This document shows positions 1 to 6,370 of a DNA stretch of 12,502 nt, in pieces. The position numbers and the translations under genes are program-made. Within the stretch, counting starts at the first letter, position 1. Each line of letters opens with the position of its first letter. Source of the DNA: SAR324 cluster bacterium (GTDB lineage Bacteria > SAR324 > XYD2-FULL-50-16 > HCM1); NCBI GenBank assembly GCA_002995645.1, contig PUHO01000015.1:15091-27592 (forward strand). The letters run 5' to 3'. Under the pieces are notes generated by a model. The model made no database searches. It saw nothing but the letters and a program-made list of their open reading frames with translations, and was not told the DNA's origin.

Positions 1-576
1 GATTTACCAATTACAGAACTGAAGTCGTATTTACAGACGTACGGTGATTTTTTAATTATTCATCAAGCTAAAAGGTGGGAATACCAAGATATACGACTAG
101 CTTGGTTAAGTTTAACGAACTATAATGCAAAGTATGCTATTAATGCAGAATATATTATTTTAATTAATTTACAAATCCATGAATCATGTAAGCAAAATGA
201 TGTTGCGGCAAAAATAGATTTGAGAGTCTTTTCTAAGCAAGGCGGCAATAAAGGGAAACAAATTATATTAAATTATATTCAAAAAGATGATGATCTAGGG
301 CAACAAGTAAAATCTTTTTTACGTCAACAATTTCCTTTACAATCGATTGTATTAGCGACACGTGAAAAAGGAAAATATATACAAATAGCTGCCGGACAAA
401 GTAGAGGCGTTGCGCCAAACGACCAATTTATGCTTTATCCTGTACCTGATAAAAATACAGTGGAAGCGATTAAAGCCCATGTTGTGTATTTAGAAGAAAA
501 TACGGCATGGTTAGAAAAAGATAGCGGAGATAAAACGGTTTTACGCGGTTACTATGCTTATAGTAGTGCAGATTGA
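1..576 (+). CDS. Hypothetical protein, 5'-truncated by the window edge
   Basis: Reading frame 1 is open from base 1 to the TGA at 574-576, giving 191 residues with the N-terminus outside the window. A TTG at 220 could serve as a start, but the frame continues upstream without a stop and with the same kind of protein sequence (for example DLPITELKSYL at the very start), so the real gene begins further left. I do not recognise the family. The visible part looks like a soluble or periplasmic mixed alpha/beta domain. Near the C-terminus a GKYIQIAAGQSRGVAPNDQF stretch resembles the small beta-barrel G-V-x-x-x-D-x-F pattern seen in some envelope and flagellar accessory proteins, but this is only a resemblance. 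The gene meets the next one tail to tail with no base between the stop codons. No transmembrane segment is visible in this part. Confidence 0.75.
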   Translation, partial: DLPITELKSYLQTYGDFLIIHQAKRWEYQDIRLAWLSLTNYNAKYAINAEYIILINLQIHESCKQNDVAAKIDLRVFSKQGGNKGKQIILNYIQKDDDLGQQVKSFLRQQFPLQSIVLATREKGKYIQIAAGQSRGVAPNDQFMLYPVPDKNTVEAIKAHVVYLEENTAWLEKDSGDKTVLRGYYAYSSAD

Positions 577-1002
577 TTATTGTAAAGCTTGGTTAATTTG
601 AATCCCAAATTCTTCTTTAATACTTTCTTGTAAAGTTTGATCCAATTCTAAGCCGGCATAACGTATGGCTGTAATGATTTGATTATTAATAACTCTAAAA
701 TCATCTTCATCACGGCTTCTGTCTATTAATTCAGCAAGACGGCTGTTTCGTAATTCATTAAGAACACTTGCTCTTACTTTATCGCGAATAAGAATTACTT
801 GATCTTGTTTAATTTCCTGTTGTAAATATAATTCAATTTCTGCTTGTGATTTACCAAGCATAGCTAGTTGTCCCCAAATAGTATAATAATTTTTCTTTTC
901 TGTCTTTTTCTCTTTTTGTTGCGTTTGCGCTTGTAAAGAAAAAGAAAAGAAGCATATAACACATAGTAATATAATATATTTTATATAGGTATTTTGTTGC
1001 AT
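577..1002 (-). CDS. Small secreted/periplasmic protein of unknown function
   Basis: This is a 141-residue protein. It has a clear Sec signal peptide: a hydrophobic core at about residues 9-23 (YIILLCVICFFSFSL), then an AQA-type cleavage site around residues 24-26 (LQAQ). There is no lipobox Cys at the cleavage point. The mature protein begins with a Lys/Glu/Gln-rich stretch and continues as predicted amphipathic helices. No known domain is recognised. The ATG at 1000-1002 has a good AAGGA ribosome binding site at 1010-1014 (7-base spacing), better than most genes here. That site lies in one arm of an inverted repeat (1011-1017 with 1044-1050). It is the last gene of the minus-strand cluster, 60 bases after the phosphoesterase stop. 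Its stop (577-579) abuts that of the convergent neighbour. Confidence 0.8.
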   Translation of the reverse strand: MQQNTYIKYIILLCVICFFSFSLQAQTQQKEKKTEKKNYYTIWGQLAMLGKSQAEIELYLQQEIKQDQVILIRDKVRASVLNELRNSRLAELIDRSRDEDDFRVINNQIITAIRYAGLELDQTLQESIKEEFGIQINQALQ

Positions 1003-1009
1003 AAATGAA

Positions 1010-1050
1010 TCCTTGCCTTAAATAGTAATCTACTAAAAATAGCGGCAAGG
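1010..1050 (-). promoter_or_regulatory. Inverted repeat that could mask the ribosome binding site of the secreted-protein gene
   Basis: CCTTGCC at 1011-1017 and GGCAAGG at 1044-1050 are perfect reverse complements. Between them lies a second small hairpin, TAGTA (1023-1027), ATC, TACTA (1031-1035). In the minus-strand transcript the arm nearest the start codon is GGCAAGG, which contains most of the AAGGA Shine-Dalgarno sequence of the 577-1002 gene. If the stem forms, the site is paired. This could lower translation unless ribosomes or another factor open it. A role as a transcript processing or attenuation element is equally possible. The repeat itself is seen in the sequence; the regulatory role is inference. 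Confidence 0.4.
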
Positions 1051-1062
1051 TTTATGATTTTC

Positions 1063-1893
1063 TTAAATGGAAGGCAATATTTTTTCTAAAGAAGTAGAAA
1101 AATCATCTTGTATAGTAATCAGATGAACGCCGCCAAACTCAGCCGTTGTTTTACAAAAACCGCCGGCACTGTTAACGCAAGTTAAGGTATCGTTTTTTTG
1201 AAAAGAAAAACTTTTGTGTATATGTCCATGTAAATATAAATTCACGTTAGCATTAAGCAAACCTTGTTCTAATATACTTTTATTTTTAACGGCATGCGAT
1301 GCGTTTTCCGTTATGTTATGCGGTAAAAAAGCAGGGTAATGACCGGCTAGCATTTTATATTGTGCACGGTGATTTTTTAGCTGTTCAAAATATTGTTGGG
1401 TAAACTGAGGGAGCTCGCCGTCTGCACGAAACCAAGGGCGCGGTTTTGCCATATGTAAGCCAAGTAAAGCAATATGCTCGTTTAATTCTACTAACGCTCC
1501 TTCTTGTACTTCATTAACTAAAAGAAAGTCGCCAAAGTAATATTTCATATAATCCGGATATAACGTACTTGGCGTATAGCGATCATGATTGCCGGGAATA
1601 ATATAACAAGGGGCTTTTTCTAGTAAAGGCATTAATTGAGCTTTAGCTAAATGAAATTCTTCTTCTATGCCTAGTACCGTAATATCACCTGTAATAATTA
1701 GATAATCCCAGTCTAAAGCAACTAATTTGCGCAACATTGCTTGTCGCAGTGATTTAGTAAAAACTTGTTTTCTTCGTAAATAAAAATTTAAATAGCCGCT
1801 AATACGTTTGTCTAATCCATATTTGAATAGCAGTTTTAAAAAAGAAACGTTGTCATTATAAACGTGTAAGTCTGATATATGTAAAATTTTCAT
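1063..1893 (-). CDS. Calcineurin-like metallophosphoesterase
   Basis: This 276-residue protein belongs to the calcineurin-like phosphoesterase superfamily, in the cyclic-nucleotide phosphodiesterase-like (CpdA-like) group. The full set of metal-binding motifs is present in order: D8-x-H10 (HISDLH), GD at 69-70 (ITGDIT), GNHD at 101-104, a lone His at 185 (AGHYP), and GHIH at 223-226. The enzyme should bind two metal ions and hydrolyse phosphoesters. The substrate cannot be read from the sequence, and cAMP, UDP-sugar pyrophosphates and nucleic acids are all possible for the fold. There is no signal peptide, so it is probably cytoplasmic. Its ATG (1891-1893) overlaps the TGA of mutY (1890-1892) by an ATGA junction, which implies translational coupling. 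This is a confident family call with an open function. Confidence 0.9.
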   Translation of the reverse strand: MKILHISDLHVYNDNVSFLKLLFKYGLDKRISGYLNFYLRRKQVFTKSLRQAMLRKLVALDWDYLIITGDITVLGIEEEFHLAKAQLMPLLEKAPCYIIPGNHDRYTPSTLYPDYMKYYFGDFLLVNEVQEGALVELNEHIALLGLHMAKPRPWFRADGELPQFTQQYFEQLKNHRAQYKMLAGHYPAFLPHNITENASHAVKNKSILEQGLLNANVNLYLHGHIHKSFSFQKNDTLTCVNSAGGFCKTTAEFGGVHLITIQDDFSTSLEKILPSI

Positions 1894-2957
1894 AATACAA
1901 GTTGCCTAGATTGAGTGAGCACTTCGCGAACCGGCTTAGTTAAAGGTAAGTTTGTAATTTCTTCTAAAGAAAACCAATTTCCTTTTTTCCCTAGCTTTGT
2001 GCTAAGAGAAGAAATTTTATGTTGAAAACGTAATAATATAGGAACAACTTGAATGCGGTATACTGTAATAGTATAGGAAAAAGGCGCCATAAAAGAGGTT
2101 TCGGCGTTGGCAGTAAAAGGCAAGTTTTGTTGTAGCCAGTTTTCTATAAAGTCTTTTGTATTTGTTTCTATAGTGTATAAAGGAACGTTCCAAAAACCTT
2201 TCCAAAATTCATTAGCTTGTTGTTGCTGTAAAAAGTACGTATTATTATATTGCAGAAAAAGAGCTATTTCCGTTTTTTTCGTAATAGGCGCTTTTGTGCG
2301 GTTAGGCAGTTGAGAAACTAGGTTCTTAGCAAAGCCTTTACAAAGTACCGTAATAGGGCAAGAATGGCAACGCGGGGTATTAGGAATACATTGTAAAGCC
2401 CCAAATTCCATTAAAGCTTGGTTAAGGTAACGCGGTTGCCCTTGCTCAATTAAGGACGCTACTTTATTTTCAAAAAAAGTCGTACTGGTTTTAAGATGGA
2501 TTGGCTCTTGCCATGCAAAAAGGCGACTTAAAACACGTTTAACATTACCGTCTACAACGCCGTGCGGTTGTTCAAAAGCAATAGAGCTAATTGCCGCCGC
2601 GCTATAAGGACCAATGCCAGGTAATTTTAATAAGTCTTCATATTGATTAGGGAGCTGTCCGTTGTGTTTTTCTACTATCTCTATGCTTGCTTGTTGCAAC
2701 ATACGAACACGGCGATAATAGCCCAGTCCTTCCCATAGTTTTAAGAGAGTCTCTGTTGGTGTTTCTGCTAATGTTGTAATATTAGGAATGGCTTCCATCC
2801 ATCTATGGAAAAAACCAATAACTGCTTCTATACGCGTTTGTTGGCACATGATTTCAGAAATCCATATTTCATATGGATCGTATTTTTCTCGCCAAGGTAA
2901 TTTTCGTTGGTTAGCTAGGAACCATTGTATTAACTGGCTATGTAAAGAGGCAATCAT
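1890..2957 (-). CDS. mutY: A/G-specific adenine DNA glycosylase MutY
   Basis: MutY removes adenine mispaired with 8-oxoguanine and starts base excision repair. The 355-residue length is normal. The catalytic Glu35 lies in SEIMCQQT. The helix-hairpin-helix is at about 111-121 (KLPGIGPYSAA), and the essential Asp136 lies in VVDGNVKRVLSR. The 4Fe-4S ligands follow the C-x6-C-x2-C-x5-C pattern at Cys190, 197, 200 and 206. Residues from about 225 to the end form the NUDIX-like domain that recognises 8-oxoG. The ATG at 2957 is the first start after an in-frame stop. It has no convincing Shine-Dalgarno sequence. In the ancestral arrangement its ATG overlapped the TGA of the glycosyltransferase gene. 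A tandem duplication now places 144 bases of decayed sequence between the two genes, so the original coupling is lost. The downstream phosphoesterase overlaps by 4 bases. Confidence 0.96.
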   Translation of the reverse strand: MIASLHSQLIQWFLANQRKLPWREKYDPYEIWISEIMCQQTRIEAVIGFFHRWMEAIPNITTLAETPTETLLKLWEGLGYYRRVRMLQQASIEIVEKHNGQLPNQYEDLLKLPGIGPYSAAAISSIAFEQPHGVVDGNVKRVLSRLFAWQEPIHLKTSTTFFENKVASLIEQGQPRYLNQALMEFGALQCIPNTPRCHSCPITVLCKGFAKNLVSQLPNRTKAPITKKTEIALFLQYNNTYFLQQQQANEFWKGFWNVPLYTIETNTKDFIENWLQQNLPFTANAETSFMAPFSYTITVYRIQVVPILLRFQHKISSLSTKLGKKGNWFSLEEITNLPLTKPVREVLTQSRQLVL

Positions 2958-3030
2958 GTTTTTGTATTAGTTTTTTGCTGATAGAATAAGCGGTGCTAAT
3001 AGCAATAATAAATCTCGCTAAGTCATCAAG
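2958..3030 (-). pseudogene. Decayed duplicate of the glycosyltransferase 3' end
   Basis: This segment corresponds to the 3' end of the live glycosyltransferase gene (up to 3215). It keeps the final codons encoding QQQKTNTKT and, after a 37-base internal deletion, the stretch encoding FIIAI...AYS. The deletion is not a multiple of three, so the reading frame is broken. It has no start codon and cannot make a protein. It sits directly upstream of mutY because of the tandem duplication described at 2883-3215. It probably still supplies the short leader of the mutY start region. The alignment is clear; the order of events is inferred. Confidence 0.85.
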
Positions 3031-3105
3031 TTTTTCTTGCCAAAGTATTTTTTATTGCTTAGCTAGGAATTATTGTATTAACTGGCTATCTAAAGAGGGA
3101 ATCAT
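3031..3105 (-). pseudogene. Decayed duplicate of the mutY 5' end
   Basis: Read on the minus strand from the ATG at 3103-3105, this copy begins MIPSLDSQLIQ and then meets a TAA. The live mutY begins MIASLHSQLIQWFL. The stop replaces Trp12 (TGG to TAA). Homology to mutY continues to codon 25 and ends exactly where the duplication joint lies (3031). The ATG still overlaps the TGA of the live glycosyltransferase gene (3102-3104). Ribosomes finishing that gene could therefore restart here and translate an 11-codon dead-end peptide. This is a relic of the original gene junction. Confidence 0.85.
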
Positions 3106-3887
3106 GTTTTTGTATTAGTTTTTTGCTGCTGGTAAATTTCCCATAATTTACTTTGTTTTAAAAACATAGAATAAGCGGCACCAATAGCAATAATAAATCC
3201 CGCTAAGCCATCAAGAAAGCCTAGTTTATATACGTAGCATTCTATAAATTTAGAAAGAGGCTTAAGTAGCATTTTCAATAAAGATGGTTTTTTCCCTGCT
3301 TTATACAAGCTAGCTGCTCCAATAGAAGAATATAAATTATTTTTATTAACGTTATGTGTTAAATCGTTAAAAACATAGTGTAGCAAATGTCCTTTTAAGA
3401 ACCCGCTTGTTCCTTGTACTTGAATTTCTTCATGAATTTCTACGTCTGTTAAACCGCCATATTTGCGGTTTACTAAACGAAGGATTTTATCCGGATACCA
3501 CCCGCCGTGATGAATCCATTTTCCTAGATGAAAAGAACAACGGTTTACTACGTAGCCGTGATGTCTTTGTTTTTCTTTTGTAGTAGCAAATAAAGTTCGT
3601 ATAGATTGAGCTAATTCAGGCGAAATTCGTTCATCTGCATCAAGTAAAAAGACCCAATCGTATTTTGCTTGGTCAATGGCAAATTGTTTTTGCTTTCCAA
3701 AGCCAAGAAAAGGTTGTTCAATCACACGAGCATTATTTTCTTTTGCAAGTGTACGCGTATTATCTGTGCTCCCGGAATCCACAACAACAACGTCGCTTGC
3801 CCAACTTACCGAAGCAAGGCAATCTTGTATATGCTTTTCTTCATTATAGGTAATAATAACAACGGATAAGTCTAGTTGTGATTCCAT
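3102..3887 (-). CDS. Family 2 glycosyltransferase, WaaE/KdtX-like (envelope glycan)
   Basis: This GT-A fold glycosyltransferase probably adds a sugar to a lipid-linked or lipopolysaccharide-core-like glycan at the cytoplasmic face of the inner membrane. I start it at the ATG at 3885-3887, giving 261 residues beginning MESQLDLSVVIITYNEEKHI, one base after the exbD stop. A TTG 14 codons upstream would overlap exbD by 41 bases and has no family support. The nucleotide-sugar motif VVVDSGSTDNT is at about 33-44, and the metal-binding DAD at 83-85 lies in LLDADERISPEL. The HGGWYPDKILRLVNR block at about 127-141 and the DVEIHEE block at about 148-154 are typical of the WaaE/KdtX group. A hydrophobic C-terminal stretch at about 217-245 could anchor the enzyme to the membrane. 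The acceptor and donor sugar cannot be read. Its 3' end is duplicated downstream. Confidence 0.88.
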   Translation of the reverse strand: MESQLDLSVVIITYNEEKHIQDCLASVSWASDVVVVDSGSTDNTRTLAKENNARVIEQPFLGFGKQKQFAIDQAKYDWVFLLDADERISPELAQSIRTLFATTKEKQRHHGYVVNRCSFHLGKWIHHGGWYPDKILRLVNRKYGGLTDVEIHEEIQVQGTSGFLKGHLLHYVFNDLTHNVNKNNLYSSIGAASLYKAGKKPSLLKMLLKPLSKFIECYVYKLGFLDGLAGFIIAIGAAYSMFLKQSKLWEIYQQQKTNTKT

Positions 3888-3888
3888 T

Positions 3889-4308
3889 TTATTTGTTATT
3901 TTTATGATCAATCGCTTTAGTCGTGCCAAGAGAAATAGCTAACACGCCTTGTTTTTGTGCTAAGTCCATTACAGAAATAACCGCTTGGTGCGTTGCTTTG
4001 CCGTCAGCAAGAAGCAATAGTTGCGGTTCCTTGCTTTTGCCTTCTTTTCTTAAAAGCTGTGCTGCTTGTGCTATAGAAATAGGCTTGTCGCGAAATAAGA
4101 CGCGATTATTTTTATTAATATATAAAGTTAACGCCGTTTTTGGTAAATCTGTTGTTGGTGTTTTCGCACTTGGAAGCTGCACTTGCATTTGTTTAAATGA
4201 AGTAAATTGACTTCCTATAATAAAAAATAAAAGTAATAAAAAAATAACGTCAATTAAAGGCGTTAAATTGAGTTCGGCAGTTCTTTTAGAACGAGATCGA
4301 AATTCCAT
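3889..4308 (-). CDS. exbD: ExbD/TolR-family membrane protein
   Basis: This 139-residue protein is a subunit of a proton-motive-force-driven inner-membrane motor. It has a short basic cytoplasmic N-terminus (RSRSKR), then one membrane helix at about residues 17-36. That helix carries the family signature LTPLIDVIFLLLLFFI, with Asp20 as the proton-binding carboxylate. A periplasmic domain follows, with the LLLLADGKATHQAVISVMD core typical of ExbD/TolR. The length is normal. The gene starts 2 bases after the exbB stop, so the two are surely co-expressed. ExbD and TolR cannot be separated by sequence this short. No tonB, tolA, tolB or pal is present in this window. The C-terminus (DHKNNK) is charged and unremarkable. 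Confidence 0.92.
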   Translation of the reverse strand: MEFRSRSKRTAELNLTPLIDVIFLLLLFFIIGSQFTSFKQMQVQLPSAKTPTTDLPKTALTLYINKNNRVLFRDKPISIAQAAQLLRKEGKSKEPQLLLLADGKATHQAVISVMDLAQKQGVLAISLGTTKAIDHKNNK

Positions 4309-4310
4309 AT

Positions 4311-4955
4311 TTACTTAGCAATGTTGTTGGTAATTAAATGAGATAAAATTACACTAGAGTCTTCTAGTTGTAGCGCGATTTTATCTATTTTACGCATAAA
4401 ATAGTGATAAAAGAAAAGACAAGGAATAGCAACGATTAACCCAACGGCAGTACTAATTAAAGCTAGAGAAATACCGTCTGCTAAAATAGTAATATTAGTG
4501 GAGCCGGCAACAACAATATCATGAAATACATGAATCATGCCGAGAATAGTTCCTAATAAACCAAGTAAAGGCGCGACAACAGAAATATTTTGCAATGTAT
4601 TTAAATATTTTTCTAAAGCAAAAATTTGTTTTTTCCCCATGTTTTCAATTTGTTCTTTACGAATCTCTTCCGGCATATCGCTATGAATTAAAATAACGTA
4701 GGCTAGTTGTAAAATAGGAAGCTTAGCTTGTTTTGTTAATGCAATCGCAGTAGAAAGATTATTTTCTTTAATTGCATTTTCAATTTCTTGTAGTTCTTTT
4801 TTTCCAAAAATGGCAGAAGAACGAAGAGAGAATATTTTTTCTATAATAATGGCAATTGCAAGAATAGAGCAAAGCGCCAGAAAAATCATTAAAACGCCGC
4901 CTTGATTTAAAGCAAATATATTGTTTAACAGAGGAGAAGAGGTTATATTCATCAT
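4311..4955 (-). CDS. exbB: ExbB/TolQ/MotA-family proton channel protein
   Basis: This 214-residue inner-membrane protein pairs with the adjacent ExbD to form the ion-conducting stator that energises outer-membrane transport or envelope maintenance. Three membrane helices are visible at about residues 20-38, 125-147 and 161-187, with a cytoplasmic loop between the first two. Family signatures are VVAPLLGLLGTILGMIHVF in helix 2 and ISLALISTAVGLIVAIP in helix 3. The protein starts with two Met codons (4953-4955 and 4950-4952). An AAGGA ribosome binding site at 4962-4966 lies 6 bases from the first and 9 from the second, so either is possible. It follows der by 31 bases. Which partner it drives (TonB-like or TolA-like) is unknown from this window. 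Confidence 0.92.
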   Translation of the reverse strand: MMNITSSPLLNNIFALNQGGVLMIFLALCSILAIAIIIEKIFSLRSSAIFGKKELQEIENAIKENNLSTAIALTKQAKLPILQLAYVILIHSDMPEEIRKEQIENMGKKQIFALEKYLNTLQNISVVAPLLGLLGTILGMIHVFHDIVVAGSTNITILADGISLALISTAVGLIVAIPCLFFYHYFMRKIDKIALQLEDSSVILSHLITNNIAK

Positions 4956-4986
4956 TGCTATTCCTTATGTTTAGAATTAAATTGTG

Positions 4987-6363
4987 TTATGTAGATTCTT
5001 CTATTTTAGGTGGATTTTTGTCTCTAAAGAAAAAATTAATGGGGACGCCTTTCAATCCAAAATAATAACGAAATTGAGACTTTAAGAAATTTTCATAAGA
5101 AGCCGGGATAATATCCGGGTTACTTGTGTAAATAACAAATAAAGGAGAGGCTGTTCTTAATTGTGTAATATACTTAATTTTAGCACGACGTTTCCCTTTG
5201 CCGGGCGGTGTGTGTCTTTGTATAATTTCGCTTAAAATTTGATTTAATTTAGACGTTGTAATTTGTTTATTATATTCTTTATAGGTTTCTATTGTTGTTT
5301 TTAAGATACCGGAAATATTATATTTAGTAACGGCGCTCGTATATACAAACGGAGCAATAGAAAGAAAAGGGTATTTATCGGCAATGTACTCTTCTGTATC
5401 TTTTTTTGCTAGTTTTGTTTTTGGTTGTAGATCCCACTTGTTAAACACAAGTATAAGCGCTTTCTTTGCGTGAAAAATATAGCTTGCAATACGGGCGTCT
5501 TGTTCTGTAATACCTTGTTCTGAATCAATGACTAAAAGGCACACGTCAGCTTTTTCCATACTACGTAAAGCAGAGATAATACTATATTTGTCTATTTGTT
5601 GGCTTACTTTTGCTTTACGCCGAATGCCGGCAGTGTCAATAATATCAAATATAGTGTCGTTATATTGAAATTCTTGATTAATAGGATCTCTTGTCGTGCC
5701 AGGTTGGTTATCCACTATTTGTTTAGATTCCCCAAAAATAGCATTGAATAAAGAAGATTTCCCTGCGTTGGGTTTTCCTAAAATAGCTAATTTTATTTTA
5801 TTTTGTTCTTGCTCTTTTGCCGGCGGTTCTTCTGTAATAAGATTATGTTCAATCGCATACGGTAGGTTATAAAGTAAGGGACAATCTTTTGCAAGTTGTT
5901 CCATTAAATCACTAATGCCATATCCATGGGCAGAAGAAATAGGGTAAAAAGTTTTTATACCTGATTCGTAAAACTCGTATAACGTATTTTCATGTGACGG
6001 CGCGTCCGTTTTATTAATAAGGAAATAGATCGGTTTTTTGCTTTGTCGTAGTTTTTGAAAAAGCATTTTGTCATCTTGTGTAAATCCGTCAAGGCGACTT
6101 GTCATAAAAAGAATAATAGACGCGTCTTCAATAGCAAGCAAAGATTGTTCTCGCATTTGAGCAAGCACGTTATCTTGGCTAACCGGTTCAAATCCGCCGG
6201 TGTCCATTAGCATAAATTCAAGATCACGATACACAACAGGGGCAATATTACGATCTCTTGTAATGCCTGCTTGTGGTCCAACAATAGCTCTTTTTTTTGT
6301 AAGACGATTAAATAAAGCTGATTTCCCGACGTTAGGACGTCCTACTAGCGCAACTAATTCCAT
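4987..6363 (-). CDS. der: Ribosome-assembly GTPase Der (EngA), two GTPase domains
   Basis: Der is an essential GTPase that helps mature the 50S ribosomal subunit. The 458-residue protein has both tandem G domains. In domain 1 the P-loop GRPNVGKS is at 8-15, the DTGG switch motif at 54-57 and NKTD at 117-120. In domain 2 the P-loop GKPNAGKS is at 196-203, DTAG at 243-246 and NKWD at 308-311. A C-terminal KH-like domain follows from about residue 355. It contains HTPPGKGKRRAKIKY and FFRDKNPP, both typical of the family. A short Gln/Glu/Lys-rich linker (about 178-188) joins the G domains. The gene lies 7 bases after the mutL stop with no visible Shine-Dalgarno site, so it probably depends on coupling to mutL translation. 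Nothing is missing. Confidence 0.97.
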   Translation of the reverse strand: MELVALVGRPNVGKSALFNRLTKKRAIVGPQAGITRDRNIAPVVYRDLEFMLMDTGGFEPVSQDNVLAQMREQSLLAIEDASIILFMTSRLDGFTQDDKMLFQKLRQSKKPIYFLINKTDAPSHENTLYEFYESGIKTFYPISSAHGYGISDLMEQLAKDCPLLYNLPYAIEHNLITEEPPAKEQEQNKIKLAILGKPNAGKSSLFNAIFGESKQIVDNQPGTTRDPINQEFQYNDTIFDIIDTAGIRRKAKVSQQIDKYSIISALRSMEKADVCLLVIDSEQGITEQDARIASYIFHAKKALILVFNKWDLQPKTKLAKKDTEEYIADKYPFLSIAPFVYTSAVTKYNISGILKTTIETYKEYNKQITTSKLNQILSEIIQRHTPPGKGKRRAKIKYITQLRTASPLFVIYTSNPDIIPASYENFLKSQFRYYFGLKGVPINFFFRDKNPPKIEEST

Positions 6364-6370
6364 GTTTATA

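Larger units (their letters stand above)
2883..3215. repeat. Tandem duplication spanning the glycosyltransferase/mutY junction
   Basis: Two adjacent direct copies can be aligned. The left unit is 2883-3030 (148 bases) and the right unit is 3031-3215 (185 bases). The offset is 148 bases for the first part. After a 37-base deletion in the left unit (matching 3129-3165 of the right unit) it becomes 185. About 15 of 148 aligned bases differ, so identity is near 90 percent. Each unit contains the first 25 codons of mutY joined to the last 38 codons of the glycosyltransferase gene. The left unit holds the live mutY end and a dead glycosyltransferase end; the right unit holds the reverse. Several differences in the dead halves are C to T or G to A relative to the live halves, as expected for unselected decay toward AT. 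Confidence 0.9.

Noticed and set aside
220..576. A complete 118-residue gene starting at TTG 220
   Set aside because: The same frame is open back to base 1 with protein-like sequence, so the gene begins outside the window.
851..1048. A 65-residue minus-strand reading frame
   Set aside because: It overlaps the signal-peptide gene in another frame, covers the inverted repeat, and shows no domain or sensible composition.
3888..3929. A longer glycosyltransferase start at TTG 3929
   Set aside because: It would overlap exbD by 41 bases and add residues with no family match; the ATG at 3887, one base after the exbD stop, fits the glycosyltransferase N-terminus.
3923..4210. A 95-residue plus-strand reading frame opposite exbD
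   Set aside because: It is the antisense shadow of a well-supported ExbD gene. The same holds for plus-strand frames opposite mutY, der and mutL, and for minus-strand frames opposite mtaB and the regulator.
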